Assembly (NCBI GenBank): GCA_015064285.1
Contig: SVSN01000011.1
Location: forward strand, 1-64,000
Reading direction: 5' to 3'
Source: Oscillospiraceae bacterium
Lineage (GTDB): Bacteria > Bacillota > Clostridia > Oscillospirales > CAG-272
DNA length: 64,000 nt
Positions 36,128 to 46,496 of this stretch are shown piece after piece (the stretch's first letter is position 1; each line of letters begins with the position of its first letter). The translations under genes and the position numbers were made by a program. The notes beneath the pieces are model-generated. The model saw only the letters and a list, made by a program, of their open reading frames with translations. It was not told where the DNA came from and ran no database searches.

Positions 36128-36823
36128 TCAGTCATCCATAGCCGGAAAGGGCTCACAGAAAAGCCATTCCGGATGAGAGGACGTATCTCTCAGCAGATCC
36201 ATCACATTGTCATACCGGCGGGGGGCTTCGATGCCGGCCAGACAGGACTGATGTCCTGCGTGATTATCGGAGCCTGCACTGCCCCACAGCCCATAATTTC
36301 CGGCAAACTGCCTTGCCATGGCATTTTCGAATTCCGTCCGATTGGCGTTATAGAATTCCACTCCATCCACGTCCCGGGGCAGCAGCCTGATCATTTCAAT
36401 ATACCCGGCTTCCCGGAAAGGATGGGCATGGATCACGATGGCACCGTCTTCGCGGACCTTCTGCAGATAGGCCTTCGGGGAGAGATTCAGAGCGTCCTCG
36501 TTGGCCAGCAGCCAGTCCTTGCCCAGCCCGTATACCAGAAAATCCGTCCCGCCGCCGATGGAATATTCCCAGCCAAAGAACACATCCATGCCGGTACCTG
36601 CCGCCGCTTCCACCGCCAGCTCGTACCCGTGCCAGTAGCCTTCAACCCGGTCCGCCCAGGGGATATTCTTCGGAACATGGGTAACACCGTTGATAAAATG
36701 ATTGGTGATGCAGATCCCGGCGTAGCCCAGCCTGTGGTAGATCTTCACCTGTTCTGCCGCAGGACACCCGGCACACAGACTGATCTCCTTCGTATGCACA
36801 TGCATTTCATATCTATAACCCAT
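36128..36823 (-). CDS. PHP domain phosphoesterase, tandem paralogue 1
   Basis: MHVHTKE, ITNHFING, GWEYSIGGG, VIHAHPFRE, GSDNHAG. Confidence 0.88.
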   Translation of the reverse strand: MGYRYEMHVHTKEISLCAGCPAAEQVKIYHRLGYAGICITNHFINGVTHVPKNIPWADRVEGYWHGYELAVEAAAGTGMDVFFGWEYSIGGGTDFLVYGLGKDWLLANEDALNLSPKAYLQKVREDGAIVIHAHPFREAGYIEMIRLLPRDVDGVEFYNANRTEFENAMARQFAGNYGLWGSAGSDNHAGHQSCLAGIEAPRRYDNVMDLLRDTSSHPEWLFCEPFPAMDD

Positions 36824-36839
36824 AGCAGTATCTCCTTTT

Positions 36840-37553
36840 TTATGCCTGTCCGGCTGCCTGATCGGCCAGTTCCTCATATGTCCGACAGAACAGCCATTCC
36901 GGATGATCTGCCGCCGCACGCAGCATATCGGTGATATTGTCGTACCGTCTGTCCGCTTCAATCCCTGCCATCCGATCGGGGGTACAGCTGTGATTGTCGG
37001 AACCGGCGTACATGGGCAGCTTATACATCTGCGCATAATGTCTTGCCATTTCGTTATCAAAATCGCTGTTGCCGGCATTGCAGACTTCCACGCCGTCCAC
37101 GTGCCAGGGCATCAGGTGAATGGTATTGATATAGCTTGCCTTCCGGTATGGGTGCGCCTGGATCACAAAGCCGCCGTCTTCTCTGACTCTGGTGAAATAC
37201 TCCGCCGGGTGCCACTGCATCTGATCCGGGTGCGCCAGAAGCCAGTCTGTGTCCAGTCCCAGAATCAGAAATTCCGAACCGCCGCCCGCAGCATATTCCC
37301 AACCCAGAAATACATCCAGATCCGTACCTTCCGCCGCTTCCTTTGCCAGTTCATACCCCCGGACAAAATACCGGATCTGATCTTCGAAGGGCAAATCCTT
37401 GGGAATGGAGGTGTTGCCGCGGAAGTAGTGATTGGTAATGCAGATCCCCGCATAGCCGAGAGAGTTATAAAAGGCAACCTGTTCAGAGCCGGTGGCTACA
37501 GCGCATTTGCTGGCTTCTGATGTATGCAGGTGCAGTTCGTATTTGTATCCCAT
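36840..37553 (-). CDS. PHP domain phosphoesterase, tandem paralogue 2
   Basis: LHLHTSE, ITNHYFRG, GWEYAAGGG, IQAHPYRK, GSDNHS. Confidence 0.88.
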   Translation of the reverse strand: MGYKYELHLHTSEASKCAVATGSEQVAFYNSLGYAGICITNHYFRGNTSIPKDLPFEDQIRYFVRGYELAKEAAEGTDLDVFLGWEYAAGGGSEFLILGLDTDWLLAHPDQMQWHPAEYFTRVREDGGFVIQAHPYRKASYINTIHLMPWHVDGVEVCNAGNSDFDNEMARHYAQMYKLPMYAGSDNHSCTPDRMAGIEADRRYDNITDMLRAAADHPEWLFCRTYEELADQAAGQA

Positions 37554-37563
37554 AGCCTTCTCC

Positions 37564-38277
37564 TTATTCCTTATCTTCGATTTTCAGTTCCTCATATGTC
37601 CGGCAGAAAACCCATTCCGGATGCGCCGCTGCGGCTTTCAGCAGTTCCGTAATGCTGTCGTACCGCCTGTCCGCTTCGATCCCGGCATATCTGTCCACCA
37701 CACCTTCATGGTTATCGGACCCGGCGAACACGGGCAGACCGTAGTGCTTTGCATACAGTGCCGCCATGTCGTTTTCGGCATCTTCATTGGAGGCGTTGCA
37801 GATCTCCACGCCGTCAATATGCCACGGCATCAGTTTGATGGTATCGATCCACGGATACGGATACTTTCTGAAGGGATGGGCATGGATCACCATACCGCCG
37901 TCGTTCCGCACTCTGGTAAAGTAGTCCTGTGCTTTCCAGGTCATCTGATCCGGGTAATGCAGAAGCCAGTCCACATCCAGTCCCAGAATCAGAAAATCCG
38001 AACCGCCGCCCAAAGTATACTCCCAACCGAAAAACACATCCGGCCCGGTGTCTTCCGCTGCTTTTTTCGCGTTTTCATACCCGGAAGCCAGTCTGTGAAT
38101 TTTCTCTTCCCACGGAATATCCGGCGGAATATTGTTGCTGCCGCCGAAAAAGTGGTCTGTAATGCAGATTCCCGTGTATCCCAGACGCCGGTACACCTCT
38201 ACCTGTCCGGCAGCGGAACATTCCGCACACCGACTGACCTCGGCGGTATGCAGATGGAGTTCGTACTTATACCCCAT
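37564..38277 (-). CDS. PHP domain phosphoesterase, tandem paralogue 3
   Basis: LHLHTAE, ITDHFFGG, GWEYTLGGG, IHAHPFRK, GSDNHEG. Confidence 0.88.
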   Translation of the reverse strand: MGYKYELHLHTAEVSRCAECSAAGQVEVYRRLGYTGICITDHFFGGSNNIPPDIPWEEKIHRLASGYENAKKAAEDTGPDVFFGWEYTLGGGSDFLILGLDVDWLLHYPDQMTWKAQDYFTRVRNDGGMVIHAHPFRKYPYPWIDTIKLMPWHIDGVEICNASNEDAENDMAALYAKHYGLPVFAGSDNHEGVVDRYAGIEADRRYDSITELLKAAAAHPEWVFCRTYEELKIEDKE

Positions 38278-38278
38278 A

Positions 38279-40186
38279 TCATCTGTTCTCCACAATAAAT
38301 TCGCCGTTCTTCACATAGCCGTACCGACCGCTTTCGTACAGGGTCACTTCGTCTCCGGCCTGATTTGTGATCCCGGCGGGAGAAATGAATTTATCCAGCA
38401 GTCCGACAGGAGCAAAGCCGTTTTCGTACGGTACGATCACATACAGGCAGTATTCGTCATGATTGTTCAGCGTGATCTCTATTCTGTCATCCTTCCCGAG
38501 CAGGGTCACTCTGCCGGTGAAATGTTCGTATGCCGCAAAGATTTCCCCTTCCAGACCTTCCACATCCGCCGGGGAAACCGTACCGGTTACGGGAGATTCT
38601 TCCTTTGACACATTGAACGCTGCCACAAATCCGTTTCTGCCGTACTTGTTCTGGATCTTGAGAGGCGCACCGCTCTGTTCGGGATCCACCGTCAGGCAGT
38701 CCAGGGTGGGGGTACCGGGGCGGTCGCAGCGCAGGATCTTCCCGTCAGAGAAGGCCAGCGGATCCAGAATTTCCTTCCGGGACCGTTCCAACTGGTCACT
38801 GACATAAATGGGGCCGCCGCTGATGGCACGGAGCAGGGAATTCTTGGGCCCCTGGCTGTCGTCCGTCCACCACATATCATAGTCGCACCAGTAAAACTGC
38901 CCCTGAATCAGACAGTTATAGGTACACTGGAGAATGTGCTTGGTAAACCAGGGACGGTTTTCCGGCTGGAAATCGTCACTGCAGCGGGAAATGGCGGAGG
39001 AGGAACGGTTCCACATATCCTCGGAAGCCATGCCCATACAGTTGATCATGGTGCCGTCAAAGTTCAGACCGACAGACGCTTCCAGACCTCTGTGGTATTC
39101 TCTGCATACCTTCCCCACCGTATCCATGCCTTTGTAGAACCGGCGGTACATACTCTGGTTGTCCACCTTCACAAACGCCGCACCACATTCCCGGAAGAAC
39201 CGGTGGTAGGTGTTGAAATACTGAAAGGACTTCGCTTCATGCCAGTCCCCGAGGATCCGGCCGTCGATGGCTTCCATAGTGGTGCCGGCCAGCTTTCTGT
39301 CGGCTTCACTTCCCTTTTCCAGACCCATCCAGTATCCGGTGGTGGGATGCCACATGGCGGGGATCATATCATAGTCTTCCCGCATGGCTTTCAGGCAGTG
39401 GGCCAGTCCCTTGGGAAACCGTTTGTAGGAGGCTTCAAAGTCAGACATATGGGAGGAATGCATGACACGGAACATACTGCCCCGATCCTCGTACCCCACT
39501 TCATCAAACTGACGGATCTGCGCCCACATATCGTCCAGAATGGCCCAGCGCACCGGAATCTCTTTTTCCCGGAATTCTTTGCACTTCTGCAGAACACCTT
39601 CCTCGCATACATTGGCGGCGGGCATGGCATCCCAGGAGCACCAGCCAAGGTATTCAAACACCTCGGGGTATCTTCTTTCCGTCCGGTGACGGCAGCCGTT
39701 GTTCAGAATCGCCAGTGCCGCCTTCACGCAGTCTTCCGTCAGTTTGTAGGGATCGCTGCCTTCCCCGGTAACAAACGCCAGTCCCCGGCAGTCACATTTT
39801 CCCCCGTACCAGGAGAACAGTGCGGCAACAGCCCCTTCTTCCGTTCCCCGGATCACACACTTATAGTCTTCGGAAACCACAGGTACGTATACCCGCCACA
39901 GGCCGTTTTTCAGTCTGATCAGCAGATATTGTCCCTCCTGGGGAATCTGGCTGCCTGCAGTACCGAAAGCAGGACGACACCAGAATTCGCAGTACCGGTC
40001 GTCTGCCATAAACTGTGCCCAGTCGCTGTCGTCGATAGCGATCACAGCCCCCAGATCCGGATCCAGCGGCCCTTCCGCCAGCGTATCGGCAAACACGGCC
40101 CACACTTCCCCGGCAAGCGCTTCCGTACGGCAGGCACCGTATTTCCATTCTCCGTCCGCAAGCTGATAACGCAGTGTATATTCCAT
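38279..40186 (-). CDS. Sip1-related alpha-galactosidase / raffinose-synthase-like protein (GH36-type)
   Basis: FEYLGWCSWDAM, WAILDDMWAQI, FVKVDNQS, YNCLIQGQFYWCDYDMWWTDD. Start trimmed to MEYTLRY. Confidence 0.85.
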   Translation of the reverse strand: MEYTLRYQLADGEWKYGACRTEALAGEVWAVFADTLAEGPLDPDLGAVIAIDDSDWAQFMADDRYCEFWCRPAFGTAGSQIPQEGQYLLIRLKNGLWRVYVPVVSEDYKCVIRGTEEGAVAALFSWYGGKCDCRGLAFVTGEGSDPYKLTEDCVKAALAILNNGCRHRTERRYPEVFEYLGWCSWDAMPAANVCEEGVLQKCKEFREKEIPVRWAILDDMWAQIRQFDEVGYEDRGSMFRVMHSSHMSDFEASYKRFPKGLAHCLKAMREDYDMIPAMWHPTTGYWMGLEKGSEADRKLAGTTMEAIDGRILGDWHEAKSFQYFNTYHRFFRECGAAFVKVDNQSMYRRFYKGMDTVGKVCREYHRGLEASVGLNFDGTMINCMGMASEDMWNRSSSAISRCSDDFQPENRPWFTKHILQCTYNCLIQGQFYWCDYDMWWTDDSQGPKNSLLRAISGGPIYVSDQLERSRKEILDPLAFSDGKILRCDRPGTPTLDCLTVDPEQSGAPLKIQNKYGRNGFVAAFNVSKEESPVTGTVSPADVEGLEGEIFAAYEHFTGRVTLLGKDDRIEITLNNHDEYCLYVIVPYENGFAPVGLLDKFISPAGITNQAGDEVTLYESGRYGYVKNGEFIVENR

Positions 40187-40391
40187 AAAGATTCCTCCGC
40201 AAACTTTGGTTTTATTGCACACAGTATACCATAGCCTCCTGTATTTTGCAAGGGATTTCGTGTGTTTTTTTCAGTCCCCTCCTGCTTTTGCCGGCAGGAT
40301 AAAAAAATGTCATCCCCTGCGCATAAACCGCCTTTCACCGGGGAAACACTATCCTCGTAAAGCAAACAAAACGCCGAAAGGAATTTTTGCC

Positions 40392-41180
40392 ATGTCCAAT
40401 CTCACCAGTAAAAAACAAAACCGCATTCTGTACGGAATTCTGACAGTACTGCTGGCATCCGCTGCCGTACTGTCTGTTCTGACTTTCAACGCCGGCAAAA
40501 AAGAAGCGGAAAATCTGCCGGAAACCGAAACCAAACAGATCGGCAGAGCCACGGAAGCCGATACACCGGAAACCATTCCGTCTGTTCCCAAGGAAAAAGA
40601 AAATGCCGAGGACGCAGGTCTGTTCGGCAGCAAAAAAGATCCCGCAAAAGAAACCGAGGCAGAAACCAAAGAGGAAGAAGCCGCCAAAACCGATGCACCT
40701 GCGGAAGATAAAACCGTCAGTGCCGCCAGTGTGCTGCCCACCTTCTGTTCTCCGGTGGAAAACGGTGTAATCCTGCAGGGCCACAGCGTAACCGTTCCCG
40801 TGTTCTCCGCCACCATGAATGACTATCGCACCCACGCCGGGATCGACATCGCCTGTGAACCCGCTTCTCCGGTTCTGGCGGCAGCAGACGGAAAAATCGG
40901 CAGTTTCTGGCATGATCCTCTGATGGGATACACCCTCTCCGTGATCCACAGCGGCGACGCGGTAACCATCTACCAGGGTCTGGCGGAAGAACTGCCGGAA
41001 GGAATCACAGCCGGTGCTGAGGTCAAAGCCGGTCAGGTCATTGCCTGCTCCGGCACCACAGCACTGATCGAATGTGAAGAGGAAGAACACCTGCATTTCA
41101 TGCTGCACATCGGCGGCAAAGATGTGGATCCGATGGAATATATCGCCCTGCCCACAATGGCATCTGTGTACGAATACTGA
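40392..41180 (+). CDS. Membrane-anchored M23 family metallopeptidase
   Basis: N-terminal TM; HAGIDIACEPASPVLAAADGKIGS ... HLHFMLHIGGKDVDP M23 core. Confidence 0.88.
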   Translation: MSNLTSKKQNRILYGILTVLLASAAVLSVLTFNAGKKEAENLPETETKQIGRATEADTPETIPSVPKEKENAEDAGLFGSKKDPAKETEAETKEEEAAKTDAPAEDKTVSAASVLPTFCSPVENGVILQGHSVTVPVFSATMNDYRTHAGIDIACEPASPVLAAADGKIGSFWHDPLMGYTLSVIHSGDAVTIYQGLAEELPEGITAGAEVKAGQVIACSGTTALIECEEEEHLHFMLHIGGKDVDPMEYIALPTMASVYEY

Positions 41181-41206
41181 GGAAACTGCAGTTTCCTATG
41201 GCTTAT

Positions 41207-41242
41207 GAACGGTTCTCCGGATCTCCGGCGGGCCGTTCTTTT
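41207..41242 (+). terminator. Terminator after the M23 gene
   Basis: GAACGG...CCGTTCTTTT. Confidence 0.7.
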
Positions 41243-41415
41243 CGTATTCTTTCCGGCATACAGTATAAACGCTTCTCTTTCCTGCCCCACCGGTTTCCCT
41301 GGTACATCTTTCCTTCCGTTTTCTCCGTAAAAAGACTTGATTTCCCCGCCCCATATATGTTACAATATAGATTATAAGGAAAATTGTCGAATGCTGCCAG
41401 GAAAGGAAAACGCTC

Positions 41416-44400
41416 ATGCGCACAATCCCCCGGAACACGCTTCTGCCACTGCTTCTGTCTCTTCTGATCATACTGACATCCTGTGGGGTTCAGGCCACCT
41501 CCCTGAATCTGATCCCCATGCAGCCTACGGAGGAAAACATGCCCACCACCAGTATCATTGACCCCAGCTCCGAAGTACGCGGAGTCTGGATCGCTTCTGT
41601 TTTCAATATTGACTATCCCTCTGCCGCCGGTCTGGACGCCGCTTCTCTCCGGGCGGAGATTGATGAAATCATAGCCACCTGTATGGAAACGGGACTGAAT
41701 ACCATCTTCTTCCAGGTACGGCCCACGTGCGATGCACTGTACAAAAGTGAGATCTTCCCGGTGTCCTCTTTTCTTTCCAAAGACGGTACCCTCCCCTTCG
41801 ATCCGCTGGAATACATCGTTGCGGAAGCACACAAAAATAATATTTTCGTACATGCCTGGGTGAATCCTCTCCGGGTCACCATGGCCTCCACCGACGTCAA
41901 TACCCTGCCCGAAAACAGCCCCGCCCGGCAGAACCCTCACTGGACCGTGCCGTATGTGGACGGAAAGCTGTATCTGAATGCCGGTATTCCGGAAGTCCGG
42001 AATCTGGTAGCCAACGGTGTCCGGGAGATTGTAGCCGGGTATGACGTGGACGGCATTGTATTTGACGATTATTTCTACCCCTACCCTGCCAACGGTGCAG
42101 ACGGCAAGCCTGCCGCTTTTGACGATGCAGCCGCATTTGCTGCTTACGGCGAGGGATTTGAAGATCTGGATGCCTGGCGCAGAGACAACATCAACAAGCT
42201 GATCGCACAGGTATACGAAACGGTACATACCACCGACCCGGAATGCGTCTTCGGTGTTTCTCCCTTCGGGATCTGGCAGAATGACAACGGCAAAAACGGC
42301 GGATCCGCCACAAACGGTCTGGAAGGCTACAAAGCCCTGCACTGCGATGCCCTGGCCTGGGTGGAAGCCGGTACGGTGGACTATCTGTCCCCCCAGCTGT
42401 ACTGGCAGTTCACCACCACCTCTGCCCCCTATGACGTTCTGGTACGCTGGTGGAATACCGTTCTGGAAAATACAGGTGTGGATCTGTATGTCTCCCATGC
42501 TGTTTATCGTTACGAAGAAGGCAACTGGACCGATCCGGAAGGTGAAATGACCGAACAGGTCGCATTTGCCCGCAGCGAACTTTCCTACAAGGGAAGCGTA
42601 TACTACGGTTACGATGAAATCCACCGGAACACCAAGGGTGCGGCGGATGAGCTGAAGAAGCTTTACGAAACGGAGATCATTTATTCCGACGTAGTTTCCA
42701 ACGGACAGCCTGTACAGATCACCTCTCCCGTCAGCGGTTCCGTTATGGCAGCCGACACCACCTATGTGATCGGGATGTCCGACCCTTCTGTTCCGCTGTA
42801 CATGGACGGCAAAAAAATCGGCCGGACAAAAAGCGGCTTCTTCTCTCTGATGGTTCCGCTGCAGTACGGAGAAAACAACTTCAACTTCACCCAGGGAGAA
42901 AACACGTATACCTATACACTGTACTATAAAACCAGTCCTTCCACCGGCCAGACCGGCGATACGGCAGGCAGCGGTGTGACGGTACTGGACAGCGTTAAAG
43001 CGGTTTCCGTGTTTCCCGGCAAGAAAGTTACCACACCGGAAAAAAAGCAGTGGGTATCCTGCGTAGCGCCCTACGGTTCCAGAGTAACCGCTACCCTGGA
43101 CGGCGTCACCATCGAACTGGGCATTACCGAAACACCTGCCCGTACCACGGATGCCGGCGGATATGTGGGCGTGACCTACGGCGGTACCTTCAATCTGCCG
43201 CAAGCCTCTCCCGGACAGCTCTACAATGCAGGCACCGTAACCTTTTCTGTTACCCATAAAGACGGAACGGCAACGGCTGAAAGCGCTGTGATCCGTACCA
43301 TGGGCGAAGGCGCCAGGCTGGCTGTACAGGTCAAAGAGCGGTATGCCGAGCTGAAATTCACAGAAACCAGTTCCTATTATAACGACTATACCGTGCAGTC
43401 CCCCGGCATGACAGATTACGTGAAGGCACAGAAAAACGGTTTTTACGAGCTGCGCATGGGCGGTTTCATTGCGGAAGAATGGGTGGATGAAATTTACTCC
43501 GCCGATCTGTCGGCAAAAGCACAGATTTCCAAAGCGGTGGTTTCCGATATGGGCAGCCATACAGAACTGCGTCTGACCACCGGAAAAGACAACCTTCCGT
43601 ATTACGGCCGCATCGAAGACGGACGATTCCTTGTAACCCTGTACAACGCAGACGCCGACAGTGCTGTGAACGCTTCTGTAGAAGACAATCACCTGTTCAC
43701 AGGCTGCACAGTCACCCGCACCCCGGAAAAGAACCGGATCCGCTATGAACTGACCCTGAAGGATGAACGGAATTTCTACGGCTTTGACCTGTACTACGAC
43801 AAGGGAGACATTGTGGTAACCTTCCGCAATCCCGTTTCCCTGGATCTGGAACAGGAACTGCCGCTGCAGGGTGTGCATATCGTGCTGGATGCCGGTCATG
43901 GCGGTACGGACAAAGGCGCTGCCGGTGCCCAGAACACGGAAAGCGCCGTTCTGAATGAAGAAGACATCAACCTGCTCATCACGCTGGAGGCGGAAAAGCT
44001 GCTTCTGGCCCTGGGAGCAAATGTGGAACTTACCCGTCGGGAAGATGTGACCATGGATCTGTACGCCCGTATGGATTATCTGAAGGAAAAAGAGCCGGAT
44101 CTGTGTATCTCCATTCACCAGAATTCCATGGGTTACACCTCTGACATCACCCGGATCCGCGGGGTACTGCCGCTGTACTGGGCGGATTCCGGCAAGCTGC
44201 TGGCAGATACCGTGGGCGCCGGCGTGGCAGCACAGACCAGCCGTTTTCTGCGGGACACCACCTCCCAGATGCTGGCAATGTGCCGCAATCCAAAATTCCC
44301 CCAGACACTGATTGAAATCGGGTTTATGACCTGTGTGGAAGAATATGAGCAGATGGTCAGCGGCCGCGGCATCACCCAGGCAGCCGAAGGCATCCGCGAC

Positions 44401-44445
44401 GGTGTGCTGGAATACTTCCGCAGACAGGCAGAATATGCCATGTAA
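41416..44445 (+). CDS. Lipoprotein: family 10-like glycosylhydrolase (GHL10/DUF187) fused to N-acetylmuramoyl-L-alanine amidase (Amidase_3)
   Basis: Lipobox LTSCG; EVRGVWIASVFNIDYPS...GLNTIFFQVRPTCDALY...FVHAWVNPLRVT; C-terminal IVLDAGHGGTDKGA...SIHQNS...IEIGFMT. Confidence 0.93.
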   Translation: MRTIPRNTLLPLLLSLLIILTSCGVQATSLNLIPMQPTEENMPTTSIIDPSSEVRGVWIASVFNIDYPSAAGLDAASLRAEIDEIIATCMETGLNTIFFQVRPTCDALYKSEIFPVSSFLSKDGTLPFDPLEYIVAEAHKNNIFVHAWVNPLRVTMASTDVNTLPENSPARQNPHWTVPYVDGKLYLNAGIPEVRNLVANGVREIVAGYDVDGIVFDDYFYPYPANGADGKPAAFDDAAAFAAYGEGFEDLDAWRRDNINKLIAQVYETVHTTDPECVFGVSPFGIWQNDNGKNGGSATNGLEGYKALHCDALAWVEAGTVDYLSPQLYWQFTTTSAPYDVLVRWWNTVLENTGVDLYVSHAVYRYEEGNWTDPEGEMTEQVAFARSELSYKGSVYYGYDEIHRNTKGAADELKKLYETEIIYSDVVSNGQPVQITSPVSGSVMAADTTYVIGMSDPSVPLYMDGKKIGRTKSGFFSLMVPLQYGENNFNFTQGENTYTYTLYYKTSPSTGQTGDTAGSGVTVLDSVKAVSVFPGKKVTTPEKKQWVSCVAPYGSRVTATLDGVTIELGITETPARTTDAGGYVGVTYGGTFNLPQASPGQLYNAGTVTFSVTHKDGTATAESAVIRTMGEGARLAVQVKERYAELKFTETSSYYNDYTVQSPGMTDYVKAQKNGFYELRMGGFIAEEWVDEIYSADLSAKAQISKAVVSDMGSHTELRLTTGKDNLPYYGRIEDGRFLVTLYNADADSAVNASVEDNHLFTGCTVTRTPEKNRIRYELTLKDERNFYGFDLYYDKGDIVVTFRNPVSLDLEQELPLQGVHIVLDAGHGGTDKGAAGAQNTESAVLNEEDINLLITLEAEKLLLALGANVELTRREDVTMDLYARMDYLKEKEPDLCISIHQNSMGYTSDITRIRGVLPLYWADSGKLLADTVGAGVAAQTSRFLRDTTSQMLAMCRNPKFPQTLIEIGFMTCVEEYEQMVSGRGITQAAEGIRDGVLEYFRRQAEYAM

Positions 44446-44462
44446 AAAACACAATACGTACA

Positions 44463-44493
44463 AAAGCCTGCCGATCATATCAGCAGGCTTTTT
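44463..44493. terminator. Terminator between convergent genes
   Basis: AAAGCCTGC...GCAGGCTTTTT. Confidence 0.8.
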
Positions 44494-44507
44494 GGTTTTG
44501 TTTTCGG

Positions 44508-45416
44508 TTACTGTTCTTCTTCCGCTTCAGCCTTCCGTTCGGCTCTGGCCTGCAGGATCTCGTCCAGTGCAAACACAAACTTGTTTCCGCAGAAACGGCA
44601 GTTGGTTTCGATCGGTTCTGCCGCTTCCACCAGCTCGTTCATGTCCTTTTCGTTCAGGGTCACAAGAGCGTTCTTATACTTGTCTCTGGTACAGGTGCAC
44701 TTGTAGGCAGCTTCAAATTCATCGAACATGGTATATTCGATCCCTGCGAAGATCATGCCGATTATTTCGTCTCCGGAAACGCCGTCCGCGATCAGTTTGG
44801 AAACAGACCCCATCATATTGATGTTGGTTTCCAGCCGGTCAATGACTGCTTCCTCCGCACCGGGCATCAGCTGCAGCAGATAGCCGCCTGCGGCAAAACA
44901 CATATTTTCCTGATCCACCCGCACACCAAGAGCACACACGGTGGGGGTCTGTTCGCTTGTGGCAAAATACTGGGTAACGTCTTCTGCCACTTCACCGGAC
45001 ACCAGAGGGCATACGCCGATATAGGGTTCGTTCAGGCCCAGATCCTTGATCACGTACATGGTCCCCTTCCCTACAGCACCGCCTACATCCAGCTTGCCCA
45101 GTGCATTGGGGGGCAGTTCTGCGTCGGGATTTTCTGCGTAGCCGCGGACATTGCCCATGTAATCGCTGACACATACCACATACCCGGCAGGGCCGTCACC
45201 CCGCAGCTGCAGTGTCAGAGAGTTGTCACGGTCTTTCAGCAGTGTCCCCATCAGGGAAGCGGCGGTCAGGGTACGTCCCAGCACGGCTGTCATGGTTTTG
45301 GATGTGTGGTGAATCTCACAGGAACGGCGCACAATGGCGGTACTGTCGATGAAAAAGACTCTGGCGCTGCCGTCATCGGTGATGGCACGCTTGATGATAG
45401 AATTGGTAACAGGCAT
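44508..45416 (-). CDS. hslO: Hsp33 family redox-regulated chaperone
   Basis: LLKDRDNSLTLQLRGDGPAGYVV...; C-terminal CTC...CRFC redox motif. Confidence 0.97.
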   Translation of the reverse strand: MPVTNSIIKRAITDDGSARVFFIDSTAIVRRSCEIHHTSKTMTAVLGRTLTAASLMGTLLKDRDNSLTLQLRGDGPAGYVVCVSDYMGNVRGYAENPDAELPPNALGKLDVGGAVGKGTMYVIKDLGLNEPYIGVCPLVSGEVAEDVTQYFATSEQTPTVCALGVRVDQENMCFAAGGYLLQLMPGAEEAVIDRLETNINMMGSVSKLIADGVSGDEIIGMIFAGIEYTMFDEFEAAYKCTCTRDKYKNALVTLNEKDMNELVEAAEPIETNCRFCGNKFVFALDEILQARAERKAEAEEEQ

Positions 45417-45481
45417 ATCTTAAATCCTCTCGTTGTAATTTCCGTGACTTTGCATGATCGTCTGTCCGCCTGCAGTGAAGG

Positions 45482-46387
45482 TTATGACAGATGATCCTGT
45501 TCTTTGATGCTCTCCTGCCTGCCGGCATTTCTGCAGATTTCCAGAAAATGCTGCCCGGCGGCTGTCAGGAATTTGTTTTTGTGGTACACAATCTGGTATT
45601 TTCTCCGGAAGACCAGCCCTTCCACCGTCAGAAACCGTACCGCCGGATTATCGCATACCATACGGTGGGGCACAACGGCTACCCCCAGACCGGCTTCCGC
45701 CGCGTGAATCAGCGCTGCCGTGCTCAGGCTTTCCCAGGCAGGCTCCGGCATCGGATACCCGGCTGATGTCAGCACACCGGCAAAAATCTCTCTGGTACCG
45801 CTGCCCATTTCCCGGAGCAGAAACCGCTGCTGCAGGAACAGTTCCACCGGAATCACGCCCGCCGGCAGGGGCAGATCCGGAGAAGCAATCACCGCCAGCG
45901 CATCTTCCATGAATTCTTCCGACACCAGATTATCATCATGTACGATCCCTTCGATCAGAGCCATATCCAGCTCTCCGGAAAGCAGCGCTTCCTGCAGACG
46001 GTCGGATCGGTCTATCCGTACCTGCAGATCCGTTTCCGGGCGCTGTACTGCGAAGATTTTCGCAAATTCCGGCATGAGAACGGAACCGATGGATATACTG
46101 GCTCCCACCCGGATCCGTCCGAAAGCGTCCCAGTTGCGGATGCTTTTTTCCATGTCATCAAAGGTCATCAGGATCCCCTGGGCATACACACGGAACTGTT
46201 TCCCCGCTTCACTGATGTACAGACGGCGGGCAATCCGGGTAAACAGCTTTACGCCGTAATAATTCTCCAGTTCGCTGATGGCCAGAGAAACCGCAGGCTG
46301 GGTCATATGCAAAAGCCCTGCTGCCTTGGTCAGATTGCAGTCTGCCTGGCACACAGCGTCAAATATGCGGATATGCCGCAGTGTCAT
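45482..46387 (-). CDS. LysR family transcriptional regulator
   Basis: MTLRHIRIFDAVCQADCNLTKAAGLLHMTQPAVSLAISELENYYGVKLFTR. Confidence 0.95.
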   Translation of the reverse strand: MTLRHIRIFDAVCQADCNLTKAAGLLHMTQPAVSLAISELENYYGVKLFTRIARRLYISEAGKQFRVYAQGILMTFDDMEKSIRNWDAFGRIRVGASISIGSVLMPEFAKIFAVQRPETDLQVRIDRSDRLQEALLSGELDMALIEGIVHDDNLVSEEFMEDALAVIASPDLPLPAGVIPVELFLQQRFLLREMGSGTREIFAGVLTSAGYPMPEPAWESLSTAALIHAAEAGLGVAVVPHRMVCDNPAVRFLTVEGLVFRRKYQIVYHKNKFLTAAGQHFLEICRNAGRQESIKEQDHLS

Positions 46388-46496
46388 AACGCTCTCCTAT
46401 AAGTAATTTCGTATTATTTTCATTAAATCATATGATTTTACAAATCATTTGGTGTGTGATATACTGTACATACAACGACAGATCCGGCAGGTATAT

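Noticed and set aside
41203-44478. 1091-aa minus-strand ORF
   Set aside because: Antisense shadow of the GHL10-amidase gene; no domain motifs.
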